Below, piece after piece: positions 1 to 7,929 of a DNA stretch of 64,000 nucleotides. The translations under genes were made by a program, and so were the position numbers. The stretch spans positions 372,001-436,000 of the forward strand of contig PHEY01000002.1 of the NCBI GenBank assembly GCA_002841335.1, written 5' to 3'. This DNA comes from Actinobacteria bacterium HGW-Actinobacteria-2 (GTDB lineage Bacteria > Actinomycetota > Actinomycetes > Propionibacteriales > Propionibacteriaceae). Position 1 is the stretch's first letter. Every line of letters starts with the position of its first letter. Under the pieces are notes generated by a model that saw only the letters and a program-made list of their open reading frames with translations, did no database searches and was not told where the DNA came from.

Positions 1-173
1 TCAACGCCGGCGCGCCCGGCTCACCGCTGGAGGGCATCCACACTCTCGCCGGCCCGTTCTACGTGCCGGTGTTGATCGTCCTGCTCGCCATCGTCTGGAC
101 GCTGATGTACCTGCCCTGGGAACTGGCCCGTCGCCGGGCTAGCCGCCGTAGCGCAGCAGCAGGTACGGCGTAG
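1..173 (+). CDS. C-terminal fragment of a membrane protein (5' end outside window)
   Basis: An open frame enters from the left edge (first full codon at position 3) and stops at TAG 171-173. The last 57 residues contain one strongly hydrophobic segment (around FYVPVLIVLLAIVW) followed by a basic tail ending LARRRASRRSAAAGTA, which is typical of a final transmembrane helix with a cytosolic positive end. It runs convergent to, and overlaps by 35 bp, the 3' end of the permease on the minus strand. I do not recognise the family from this fragment. Confidence 0.6.
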   Translation, partial: NAGAPGSPLEGIHTLAGPFYVPVLIVLLAIVWTLMYLPWELARRRASRRSAAAGTA

Positions 174-1419
174 CGATTAGCAAGGTCACCAGCGCGACCA
201 CCGCGCCGTAGCGGGTGAACTCCCAGAACGAGATCTCGTGGCCCTCACGTTTGGCGATGCCGGTCACCACCACGTTCGCGCTGGCGCCGATCGCGGTGGC
301 ATTGCCGCCCAGGTCAGCGCCCAACACCAGCGCCCACCACAGGCCTTGATTGCCGGCGAACGGACCTGAGGCGGTCAGCTCCGACACGATCGGCGCCATC
401 GTGGCCACGAACGGGATGTTGTCCACGATCGCCGACAGCACTGCCGAGCCCCACAACAGCAGCATCATCGCGGCGGGCACGTTGCTTCCGGTGGCGGCCA
501 CCAACGCATCGGCCATCTGTCCGATCACGCCGGTCTTCACCAATGACCCCACCAGCACGAACAGCCCGGCGAAGAACAGCAGGGTCTCCCACTCCACATC
601 CACCAGGTACGAGCGACCCGGCAGCCCACTCACCGCGATCAGCAGCCCGGCGCCGAGCAGCGCCACCAGGGACGGCTCGAGATGCAGCACGCCGTGGAGA
701 GTGAACCCCACCAGCACCAAGCCCAGCACGATCAGGCTGCGGATCAGCAGCGGACGATTGGTGATCGCCTCCCTCTCGTCCAGAGCCATCACCTCGGCCA
801 CCCGCGCCGGGTCGGCCACGAAGTCCTTGGCGAAGAGCACCCGCGACAGTGCCACGAAGACGATCAACATCACCACCACGATCGGGCCGAGGTTGATCAG
901 GAAGTCGTTGAAGCCCAGACCCGACTTGCTGGCCACGATCAGGTTGGGCGGATCACCGACCAGCGTGGCCGTCCCACCGATGTTGGACGCCAGCGCCTCC
1001 GCGATCAGGTAGGGCACCGGACGAACCCCGATGCGCTCGGTGACCACCAGGGTGACCGGCGCGACCAGCAGCACCGTGGTCACATTGTCCAGGCCCGCCG
1101 AGGCCACCGCGGTGATCACGCTGAGCAGCGCCAGCACCCGGAACGGCTTGCCTTTGGCCTTCTTCGCCGCCCAGATCGCCACGTACTCGAACACGCCGGT
1201 GAGCTTGAGGATCCCGACGATCACCATCATCCCGAACAGCAGGAAGATGACGTTCCAGTCGATACCGGTCTCTTTGGAGAAGAACGCATCGTCGGCGTTC
1301 ATCGCTCCCACCGCCACGACCACCCCGGCGCCGACCAAAGCGGCCGCGACCCGGTTCACCTTTTCGGTGGCGATCAGCAGGTAGACCACCGTGAACACCC
1401 CGATAGCAACCCACGTCAT
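139..1419 (-). CDS. ArsB/NhaD/SLC13-superfamily ion permease
   Basis: 426 residues, about 11-12 hydrophobic segments. The protein shows the internal two-fold repeat of the ion-transporter (IT) superfamily: DNVTTVLLVAP (residues 111-121) and SNIGGTATLVGDPPN (145-159) in the first half are mirrored by DNIPFVATMAP and LGGNATAIGASAN in the second. These are the re-entrant substrate loops of ArsB, NhaD and SLC13 carriers, so it probably moves an anion or a cation across the cytoplasmic membrane. The substrate (arsenite, Na+/H+, dicarboxylate or sulfate) cannot be read from sequence. There is no arsR or arsC nearby. The ATG has no clear Shine-Dalgarno sequence of its own; a 16-codon ORF with a good one ends in an ATGA overlap with it. 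Confidence 0.85.
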   Translation of the reverse strand: MTWVAIGVFTVVYLLIATEKVNRVAAALVGAGVVVAVGAMNADDAFFSKETGIDWNVIFLLFGMMVIVGILKLTGVFEYVAIWAAKKAKGKPFRVLALLSVITAVASAGLDNVTTVLLVAPVTLVVTERIGVRPVPYLIAEALASNIGGTATLVGDPPNLIVASKSGLGFNDFLINLGPIVVVMLIVFVALSRVLFAKDFVADPARVAEVMALDEREAITNRPLLIRSLIVLGLVLVGFTLHGVLHLEPSLVALLGAGLLIAVSGLPGRSYLVDVEWETLLFFAGLFVLVGSLVKTGVIGQMADALVAATGSNVPAAMMLLLWGSAVLSAIVDNIPFVATMAPIVSELTASGPFAGNQGLWWALVLGADLGGNATAIGASANVVVTGIAKREGHEISFWEFTRYGAVVALVTLLIATPYLLLRYGG

Positions 1420-1466
1420 CGGGTGGTCACCAGCGTCCTGGCGGCAATGAGGTTCGTGGCGGGCAT
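1416..1466 (-). CDS. 16-codon upstream ORF translationally coupled to the permease
   Basis: ATG 1466-1464 is preceded by GAGGAG at a 4-nt spacing and encodes MPATNLIAARTLVTTR. Its TGA (1418-1416) overlaps the permease ATG (1419-1417) as ATGA. The permease start has no good ribosome-binding site of its own, so ribosomes finishing the leader probably reinitiate on the permease. The peptide is rich in Thr and branched residues but shows no run of one amino acid. I infer coupling, not necessarily regulation. Confidence 0.45.
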   Translation of the reverse strand: MPATNLIAARTLVTTR

Positions 1467-1580
1467 CGCTCTCCTCGACGGTTGGACCGTCCGCGCGACG
1501 CGCAGGATCAGCCGTCGACCAGGCTTCCCGACACTCCAGGCAGGATCCTATCGCTCACCGGCGGGCCCGCAGGCTCCCAC

Positions 1581-2399
1581 TCAGCTCACAGCGAGCTCCG
1601 GACGTCTGCGGAGCGCCACCACCCCCGCAACCAGCAGCACGGCCATGCTGACCGTGGTGACGCCGATCACCAGCGGGTAGGCGCCGTCGAAGCCGGTGAC
1701 CGAGGTGTGCTTGATCACGATGCCGAGGTAGGCCCACACCAGCACCAGCCCGTAGGCCACATCACGGTTGCGCACCACCACGGTGGTTCCGATCACCGCA
1801 CCGACCGCGATGATCACCGCGGCCCAGGTTGCGTCCGCGATGCCGAAGCCGTTCCAGTCGATGCTCACCAGCCACACGGTGATGTTGGCGATGGTGGCCA
1901 CGGTCAGCCAGCCGAAGTAGACGCTGAACGGCAGCCGGACGAACCAGCGATCCCGTCCGGTGACCGCGGCGGTCTTGATCGTGGTCACGATCGCGATCAG
2001 CAGCACCAGCATGGTGGCCAGCAGCACGGTGGACAGCCAGATCACCTCGTAGTGCCAGCTGAGGATCCACACCGAGTTCACCACCGACGAGACCGAGAAC
2101 AGCACCCCGACGCGCTCCTGCATGCCCACTCGCCGGGCCTGCTCGGCCACATCGTCGGACGGCTTGGCGAAGAGCCCGAACTGGTAGAGCACATAGCCAG
2201 CCAACAGCAGGTAGATCACGCCCCAAATGGAGAAGGTGATCCCCGCAGGGGCGAACAGATTGGGGTAGGAATCGGACACCGCGGCGGTCGTCCGTCCATT
2301 GATGGGCAGCGCATTGGCCGCCGCATTCATCGCGATCATCACCACGAACGTGACTGCGACAAGCACCTTCGTCGTAAGCCGTACTGCCGGACGTTGCAT
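1581..2399 (-). CDS. TspO/MBR-related integral membrane protein
   Basis: 272 residues from ATG 2399, chosen because GGAGA lies 5 nt upstream and the longer frame (to 2468) adds only non-membrane sequence. Seven or more hydrophobic segments are visible, longer than the classical five-helix TspO (~160 aa). The region NLFAPAGITFSIWGVIYLL resembles the conserved first-helix/loop motif of the TspO/MBR (tryptophan-rich sensory) family, and W residues recur at helix ends (FGWLTVA, VWAYLG). TspO proteins bind tetrapyrroles and sterol-like ligands; the function of these long actinobacterial relatives is not known to me. It is divergent from the DUF427 gene. Confidence 0.6.
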   Translation of the reverse strand: MQRPAVRLTTKVLVAVTFVVMIAMNAAANALPINGRTTAAVSDSYPNLFAPAGITFSIWGVIYLLLAGYVLYQFGLFAKPSDDVAEQARRVGMQERVGVLFSVSSVVNSVWILSWHYEVIWLSTVLLATMLVLLIAIVTTIKTAAVTGRDRWFVRLPFSVYFGWLTVATIANITVWLVSIDWNGFGIADATWAAVIIAVGAVIGTTVVVRNRDVAYGLVLVWAYLGIVIKHTSVTGFDGAYPLVIGVTTVSMAVLLVAGVVALRRRPELAVS

Positions 2400-2554
2400 C
2401 TGAATCTCCAATGGTCTTCCTTGACACACCGAGCGCTGAGCCCCCGTACCCATCCCTAACACCGCCACGGCCCGGAAGGTTCCCGCGCCGCTGGTTGTTA
2501 GGGACGACAGAGCGCCGACAAGGCATCACCGCAGCAGAGAGGCTGAATCAGATC

Positions 2555-2863
2555 ATGCGCATGCAAGCCGTGTTCAATGGAACCGTGATCGCAGACAGCG
2601 ACCAGACCGTCGTAGTCGAAGGCAACCACTACTTCCCCATCGAGTCGGCCCGTCGTGACCTGCTCACCCCCACCGACACCCACACCGTCTGCCCATGGAA
2701 GGGCACGGCCTCCTACTACACCGTCACCGTAGGCGACCAGACCGCCGAAGACGCCGCCTGGTACTACCCGACGCCGTCGGACGCGGCCAGGCAGATCACC
2801 GGACGCGTCGCGTTCTGGCGTGGCGTCAAGGTCATCGCCGCCGACGATGGGACGGCCTCATGA
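2555..2863 (+). CDS. DUF427 family protein
   Basis: 102 residues. The core FNGTVIADSDQTVVVEGNHY, then FPIESAR, a C-P-W-K motif, TASYYTV and a terminal AFWRGVKV match the DUF427 family, a small single-domain beta-rich cytosolic fold of unknown activity. The start is set at ATG 2555 (MRMQAVFNG), although 2561 is equally close to the family's usual start; the longer frame from 2411 adds a proline/arginine-rich stretch unlike the family. Its TGA overlaps the ATG of the reductase gene (ATGA), so the two are very likely co-translated. Confidence 0.8.
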   Translation: MRMQAVFNGTVIADSDQTVVVEGNHYFPIESARRDLLTPTDTHTVCPWKGTASYYTVTVGDQTAEDAAWYYPTPSDAARQITGRVAFWRGVKVIAADDGTAS

Positions 2864-4224
2864 CCTCCGAGGCTGACGTCATCGTCGTCGGACTCGGGGT
2901 GGCCGGCGAAGCGATCGCCGGAACCCTCGCCGAAGCAGGCCTGGACGTGCTCGGGATCGAAGCCGAACTGGTCGGCGGCGAGTGCCCCTACTGGGGCTGC
3001 ATTCCGACCAAGATGATGATTCGCGCCGCCGACCTGCTCGCCGAGGCTCGACGCATCCCCGGCTTGGCCGGCACCGCCGACGTCCAGGGCGATTGGAGCT
3101 TGGTCGCAGGTCGTATTCGAGACGAGGCCACCGACAACTGGAACGACCAGGTAGCCGTCGATCGGCTCACCGGCAAGGGCATGCGCTTCGTCCGCGGACG
3201 GGCGCGCATTCTGTCTGCCACCGAGGTGGAGGTGCCCGAGGTGGGCCGCTTCACCGCCCGCCGTGCGCTGGTGGTGACCACCGGCACGACCTCGTCGATC
3301 CCGCCGATTCCCGGCCTGGCCGAGGTCCCGTACTGGACCAGCCGCAACGCGGTCAGCGCCGAGCAACTGCCGTCCAGCCTGATCATCATCGGCGCCGGCG
3401 CGATCGGCACCGAGATCGGCCAGGCGTGGGCGCGCTTCGGCGTGGCGGTGACCATCCTGGACGCCGCCGCGCATCCCCTGCCGTTGGAGGAACCTGAGTC
3501 GGGCGAACTGCTCGCCGGCGTGCTGGCCGCAGAAGGCATCACCCTGCACCTGGGCGCCGGGATCGCGTCGGTGAGCCACAGCGATGGCACCTTCACCGTC
3601 ACCGGGGCCGACGGCGCCGAACATCGCGCCGAAGCGCTCCTGGTGGCTACCGGACGCCGACCCACTCTCGACGCGGACACCTGGCAGGCCCTCGGCCTGG
3701 ACGGCAAGCCGGGCACCCTGCCCACCGACGACCGATTGCAGGTGCGTCCGGGAGTCTGGGCGGCCGGTGACATCACCGGGCACGGCGCCTTCACCCACGT
3801 GGCCACCTACGAGGCCGACATCGTCGCTCAGGCGATCCTGGGACGACCCAGCCCCGCCGCCAGCTACCACGCGTTGCCGCGGGTGGCCTTCACCGATCCG
3901 GAGATCGGGGCGGTCGGACTCACCGAGAAGCAGGCCCGCGAAGCCGACCACACGGTGAAGATCGGACTGGCGCAGATCCCGGCCACCTCACGCGGCTGGA
4001 TTCACAAGGCGGGCAACCACGGCTTCATCAAGCTGGTCGTCGACGCCGACACCAACCTCGTGCTCGGCGCGACCTCGGCCGGACCGAACGGTGGCGAAGT
4101 GCTCAGCGCGCTCGCCGTGATCGTCCACGCCCGCGTGCCGGTGACCACCCTGGAAAGCATGATCTACGCCTACCCGACCTTCCACCGCGGAATCCTCGAC
4201 GCCGTCCGGGCTGTTCGCGCCTAG
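2860..4224 (+). CDS. NAD(P)/FAD-dependent pyridine nucleotide-disulfide oxidoreductase
   Basis: 454 residues. It has an FAD-binding Rossmann motif GLGVAGEAIA (11-20), a redox disulfide ECPYWGCIPTK with Cys42 and Cys47, a second nucleotide-binding motif GAGAIGTEIG near residue 180, the FAD contact AAGDITG, and a C-terminal dimerisation domain. This is the class I family of lipoamide dehydrogenase, mercuric reductase and glutathione reductase. The interface motif reads YAYPTFHRG where lipoamide dehydrogenase has H-P-T...E, so the His-Glu catalytic pair is missing. It is therefore probably not an E3 subunit; a mercuric-reductase-like or quinone/thiol reductase is more likely. It lacks an N-terminal heavy-metal domain. 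The start overlaps the DUF427 stop. Confidence 0.8.
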   Translation: MTSEADVIVVGLGVAGEAIAGTLAEAGLDVLGIEAELVGGECPYWGCIPTKMMIRAADLLAEARRIPGLAGTADVQGDWSLVAGRIRDEATDNWNDQVAVDRLTGKGMRFVRGRARILSATEVEVPEVGRFTARRALVVTTGTTSSIPPIPGLAEVPYWTSRNAVSAEQLPSSLIIIGAGAIGTEIGQAWARFGVAVTILDAAAHPLPLEEPESGELLAGVLAAEGITLHLGAGIASVSHSDGTFTVTGADGAEHRAEALLVATGRRPTLDADTWQALGLDGKPGTLPTDDRLQVRPGVWAAGDITGHGAFTHVATYEADIVAQAILGRPSPAASYHALPRVAFTDPEIGAVGLTEKQAREADHTVKIGLAQIPATSRGWIHKAGNHGFIKLVVDADTNLVLGATSAGPNGGEVLSALAVIVHARVPVTTLESMIYAYPTFHRGILDAVRAVRA

Positions 4225-4270
4225 CCCCGGGGCACGGGGACGGCTCCTGCTGTCCCACCTGGCCCAGCAC

Positions 4271-4302
4271 CGGGGACAGCGGAGCCGGCCCCGCTGTCCC
4301 CG
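4271..4302. terminator. Perfect 12-bp stem hairpin between convergent genes
   Basis: CGGGGACAGCGG and CCGCTGTCCCCG are exact inverted arms around an 8-nt loop. The element lies between the convergent 3' ends of the reductase (4224) and the osmoprotectant-binding protein (4330). There is no T-tract, so it is either a factor-assisted bidirectional terminator or a 3'-end stabiliser. Confidence 0.5.
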
Positions 4303-4329
4303 GCGATTGGCGCCGGTCGCCTTTGCGAC

Positions 4330-5247
4330 TCAGCTCAGGCCGTTGGCCTTCAGCCAGTCGGACGCGACCGTGGCGGCGTCCTGTTTGTCGACGACGACCT
4401 TGGTGACCAGGGTGGCCAAAGTGTCGGTGTCGAGCTTGGCCGAAACCGCATTCAGCGCCGCGGTGACCTCGGGGGTGGCCTTGGTCTTGGTCAGCACCGG
4501 AATCACGTTCTGCGCACCGAAGAAGCTCTTGGTGTCGGTGAGCGAGACGAAGTCGTTGGCCTTGATCGCCGGATCGGTGGTGAACAGGTTCGCGGCCTGC
4601 ACCTGGCCGTTCTTCAAGGCCTGGACGGTCAGCGGCCCGGCCGTGTCGAGCGCCTTGAAGTCCTTGAACGACAGGCCGTAGGTCTTCTTCAGCCCGGGCA
4701 CGCCGTAGCTGCGGTTCTTCCACTCCGGCGGGCCACCGAGCACCAGATCCTTGGCCACCGGCACCAGATCATCGATGGTCGTCAGGTTGTACTGGGTCGC
4801 GGTCGCCCGGGTGACGGTGATCGAGTCCTTGTCCTGGGCCGACGCCGGCTCCAGCGCGGTCAGGGTGTCGGGCAGCGCCGCCTTCAGTGACGCCAGCGCG
4901 GCCGCCTCGGTGGAGATGTCGGCGTCGGGGTTGAGGTACTTGGAGAAGGCCCCGGTGTACTCGGGGATCAGGTCGATCTCGCCGTTCTTCAACGCCGGCA
5001 CGTAGGTCTCGCGGGAAGCGATGTTGAGCTTCTTGGTGACCGTGACGCCCTTCGCCGTCAGCGCACCGGCGTAGATGTCGGCCAGCAGTTCGTTCTCGGG
5101 GAAGTTCGCCGAGCCCACCGTGATCGACGTCGCACTAGCTCCACTGGGGTTCGGCGAGGTACTTCCCAGCGGATTGCCGGACGAGCAGGCCGACAGCACC
5201 AGCGCTGCCGCGATGGCGACTCCGAACGCCAACTTCTTCTTCATCAT
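4330..5247 (-). CDS. Osmoprotectant (glycine betaine/choline-type) ABC substrate-binding lipoprotein
   Basis: 305 residues. The N-terminus MMKKKLAFG...LVLSACSSG is a lipoprotein signal with the lipobox LSAC, so the mature protein is membrane-tethered outside the cell. The body follows the OpuAC/ProX/OsmF fold: SITVGSANFPENELLADIY at the start, EYTGA, a domain crossover, and a C-terminal WLKANGL. The start is ATG 5247 (a second ATG at 5244) with AAGGAAA upstream. It is the last gene of a four-gene minus-strand operon (ATPase, permease, permease, binding protein). It probably captures a quaternary-ammonium osmolyte; the exact ligand is not determined. Confidence 0.85.
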   Translation of the reverse strand: MMKKKLAFGVAIAAALVLSACSSGNPLGSTSPNPSGASATSITVGSANFPENELLADIYAGALTAKGVTVTKKLNIASRETYVPALKNGEIDLIPEYTGAFSKYLNPDADISTEAAALASLKAALPDTLTALEPASAQDKDSITVTRATATQYNLTTIDDLVPVAKDLVLGGPPEWKNRSYGVPGLKKTYGLSFKDFKALDTAGPLTVQALKNGQVQAANLFTTDPAIKANDFVSLTDTKSFFGAQNVIPVLTKTKATPEVTAALNAVSAKLDTDTLATLVTKVVVDKQDAATVASDWLKANGLS

Positions 5248-5266
5248 GGGTTTCCTTCTTCCTCGG

Positions 5267-5992
5267 CTAGGCCGGGTTGGGGACAAGCCGCGTCCGGGCG
5301 GAGCGGCGGGAGGTACGGACGGGCACCAGGCCCGGAGAGACTGCGATGCGTTGCACCACGGCAAAGACGAGATCGACTGCCATCGCCAACGCGGCCACCA
5401 ACACCGCACCGCCGGCCATCTGGCCGTAGTCGCGGTAGGCCTGCCCGTCGATCAGAAACCGGCCCAATCCGCCGAGGCTGATCGAGGCGGTCAAGGTGGC
5501 CGTGGCGATCACCTGCAGCGTCGAGGACCGCAGGCCGCTGAAGATCAACGGCAGGGCGCACGGCACCTCCACCCGCCACAACACCTGCCACGAACTCATC
5601 CCCATGCCGCGGGCCGCGTCCCGGGCGGACGGGTCGACGCTCTCGATCCCGGCATAGGCGCCGGCCAGGATCGGCGGGACGGCGAGCACCACCAGGACGA
5701 AGATGGCCGGCACCAGGAAGGCGATGTCACCGGCCAACAGTGGACCCAACACCAGCACGGCGACGAACAGCAACCCCAGCGTCGGCACCGAGCGGACGCC
5801 GTTGGCCAGGTTCACCACCGCCAGCCGGCCGCGTCCGGTGTGCCCGATCCACAGCCCCAGCGGAATGCCGATCGCGGCTGCCACCACCAAGGTGATGGCG
5901 GCATAACCGAGGTGTTCGGCCAGCCGCACCCAGATGCCGTCCGAGCCCTGCCAGTACGCCGGGTTGGTCAACCACTCCCAGACGAAGCTCAC
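5267..5992 (-). CDS. Osmoprotectant ABC transporter permease (second of two)
   Basis: 241 residues, about five to six membrane helices with the BPD_transp_1 layout. The cytoplasmic coupling loop reads SARDAARGMGMSSWQVLWRV, the EAA-type loop that docks on the ATPase. GTG 5992 overlaps the stop of the preceding permease (GTGA), so the two are translated together. It resembles OpuCD/YehY proteins, which pair with a second permease of the same size. The basic tail (RTSRRSARTRLVPNPA) is presumably cytosolic. Confidence 0.85.
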   Translation of the reverse strand: MSFVWEWLTNPAYWQGSDGIWVRLAEHLGYAAITLVVAAAIGIPLGLWIGHTGRGRLAVVNLANGVRSVPTLGLLFVAVLVLGPLLAGDIAFLVPAIFVLVVLAVPPILAGAYAGIESVDPSARDAARGMGMSSWQVLWRVEVPCALPLIFSGLRSSTLQVIATATLTASISLGGLGRFLIDGQAYRDYGQMAGGAVLVAALAMAVDLVFAVVQRIAVSPGLVPVRTSRRSARTRLVPNPA

Positions 5993-6633
5993 GCCGCCGC
6001 CCCCGATCGTGTCCAGGGCGTCAGCAGCCGGCTACCCACCAGGATCACCAGGTCGAGCACCAAGGCCAGCAGCATGCAGGCCACGATGCCGACCACGATC
6101 GGATCGAGGAAGTTGCGGGCGAAGCCGTCGGTGAACAGCGAGCCCAGCTGGGCGATGCCCAACAGCGCGGCCACCGAGACGATCGAGACATTGCTCACCG
6201 CGGCCACCCGCAGCCCGGCAGCGATCACCGGGACGGCCAGCGGCAGGTCGACGGTGAAGAAGCGACGCACCCCGCCCACCCCCATCGCGGTGGCCGCCTG
6301 AATCACCTCATCGGGCACCGACGCCAGCCCGTCGGCGACGGTGCGCACCAGCAGCGCCACGGTGTAGACGGTGAGCGCGATCACCACGTTCAGCGGGTCG
6401 AGGATCCCGGTGCCGAGCACCAGCGGCATCAGGATGAACAGCGCCAACGACGGGATCGTGTACAGCAGCCCAGTGCTCACCACCAGCGGCGTGCGCAACC
6501 ACCGGAAACGGTGGGCCAGCCATCCCAGCGGAATGGCCAGCACCACGCCGATGATCAGCGGAATCACCGCCAGCAGAGCGTGGGTCACCAGCAGGTCACC
6601 GACCTGGCCCAGGTGGCCCACGAACCACTTCAC
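5989..6633 (-). CDS. Osmoprotectant ABC transporter permease (first of two)
   Basis: 214 residues from GTG 6633 (VKWFVGHLG), which overlaps the TGA of the ATPase gene as GTGA. The longer open frame upstream is only the ATPase read in another frame. The coupling loop is PDEVIQAATAMGVGGVRRFF. About five membrane helices are visible and the C-terminus ends RLLTPWTRSGAAA. It forms the heterodimeric channel with the downstream permease, as in OpuCB/OpuCD. Confidence 0.85.
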   Translation of the reverse strand: MKWFVGHLGQVGDLLVTHALLAVIPLIIGVVLAIPLGWLAHRFRWLRTPLVVSTGLLYTIPSLALFILMPLVLGTGILDPLNVVIALTVYTVALLVRTVADGLASVPDEVIQAATAMGVGGVRRFFTVDLPLAVPVIAAGLRVAAVSNVSIVSVAALLGIAQLGSLFTDGFARNFLDPIVVGIVACMLLALVLDLVILVGSRLLTPWTRSGAAA

Positions 6634-7733
6634 GACGGGCTCCGTTGCGGTTCGCGTTCGATCTCGGTCAGGACGTCCTGGGCGCGGACGGTGCCGACCA
6701 GGCGTCCGTCGTCGTCCACCAGCACCCCGCGGCGACTCGGCGAGGACAAGGCCGCATCCAGCGCCGCACGCAAAGACCCGCCGACCGTGGCCACCGTGCC
6801 ACCGCGATGCAGGGTCTCGCGGGTGACGGCCCCGCTCAGCTGCGTGGGCTGCACCCAACCCAGCGGCGCGTCGGCCTGGTCGACCACCAGCAGCCACCCT
6901 CGTCCGGCAGCGGTCAGCCGGGCCGTATCACCGTCTGCCCCGAGCACCACGGTGGGCTCCGGCGCGATCGGCAGGTCGGGCGCGGCAGTGAAGGCCAGCC
7001 CGCGATAGCCCCGGTCTCGACCGAGAAAGTCGGCGACGAAGTCGTCGGCGGGATCGGCGAGCAGTTCGGCCGGCGCAGCCAGTTGGGCCAGCGCGCCACC
7101 CACCCGCAGGACGGCCACCTGGTCGCCCAGCTTGATGGCTTCGTCGATGTCGTGGGTGACAAAGACGATGGTCTTGCCCAGTTCGGCCTGGAGACGCAGG
7201 AACTCGTCCTGCAACTGCTCGCGCACCACCGGATCGACCGCACTGAACGGCTCGTCCATCAGCATCACCGGCGGATCGGCGGCCAACGCGCGGGCCACAC
7301 CGACACGCTGCTGCTGACCACCAGAGAGCTCGTTGGGGTAGCGCTTGGCCAACCCCGACGCCAGCCCGACCCGCTCCATCTGCTCGGCGGCCACGGACCG
7401 GGCGCGACGCCGGTCCCAGCCCAGCAACAGTGGGACGGTGGCGATGTTGTCCAGCACGGTGCGATGGGGGAACAGCCCGCCGCCCTGGATCACGTAGCCC
7501 ATGCCGCGGCGCAACACACCCGGGTTCAGCGAGGCGGTGTCGCGGCCGTCCACCTCGATGGTGCCGCTGGTGGGCTCGATCATCCGATTGATCATCCGCA
7601 GCGTGGTGGTCTTGCCGCAGCCCGATGGCCCGACCAGCACCGTGATCTGGCCGGTGGGCATCACCAGCGACAATCCTTCAACCGCAGCGGTTCCGCCCGG
7701 GTAGACCTTGGTCACCTCGCGCAGAGCGATCAT
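6630..7733 (-). CDS. Osmoprotectant ABC transporter ATP-binding protein with C-terminal CBS pair
   Basis: 367 residues. Walker A GPSGCGKTTT, signature LSGGQQQRVGVARALA, Walker B VMLMDEPFSAVDP and the H-loop FVTHDIDEA are all intact. Residues ~260-367 form two CBS-like repeats ending RRGVLVDDDGRLVGTVRAQD; in OpuA/OpuC relatives CBS domains sense ionic strength or nucleotides and gate transport. The start is ATG 7733 with GAGGAG 6 nt upstream; the longer frame adds ten residues without support. It is the first gene of the operon, so it is followed by both permeases and then the binding protein. Confidence 0.9.
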   Translation of the reverse strand: MIALREVTKVYPGGTAAVEGLSLVMPTGQITVLVGPSGCGKTTTLRMINRMIEPTSGTIEVDGRDTASLNPGVLRRGMGYVIQGGGLFPHRTVLDNIATVPLLLGWDRRRARSVAAEQMERVGLASGLAKRYPNELSGGQQQRVGVARALAADPPVMLMDEPFSAVDPVVREQLQDEFLRLQAELGKTIVFVTHDIDEAIKLGDQVAVLRVGGALAQLAAPAELLADPADDFVADFLGRDRGYRGLAFTAAPDLPIAPEPTVVLGADGDTARLTAAGRGWLLVVDQADAPLGWVQPTQLSGAVTRETLHRGGTVATVGGSLRAALDAALSSPSRRGVLVDDDGRLVGTVRAQDVLTEIEREPQRSPS

Positions 7734-7929
7734 GTCCGGCTCCTCGGGTAGCGGACGGGCCACCCGTGGCGACCCTGCCTACCCCAACCATAGGCACGGG
7801 CGCAGACATTCCCGGCGGGCCGGGCTGCGTCACCTTCTCAGCAGGCGTGGCGTCGGCCAGGAACTGAGTCGGAAAACCACCGACGCCGCTTCCCCTGGCT
7901 GGGGAAACGGCGTCGAGTAGGAAAATCGG

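Noticed and set aside
682-1680. Open frame of 332 codons on the plus strand
   Set aside because: Antisense to the SLC13-like permease; composed mainly of His, Gln, Asp and Arg.
5075-6301. Open frame of 408 codons on the plus strand across the osmoprotectant permeases
   Set aside because: Antisense to permeases with GTGA-coupled starts; no motif and an unusual His/Gln/Arg composition.
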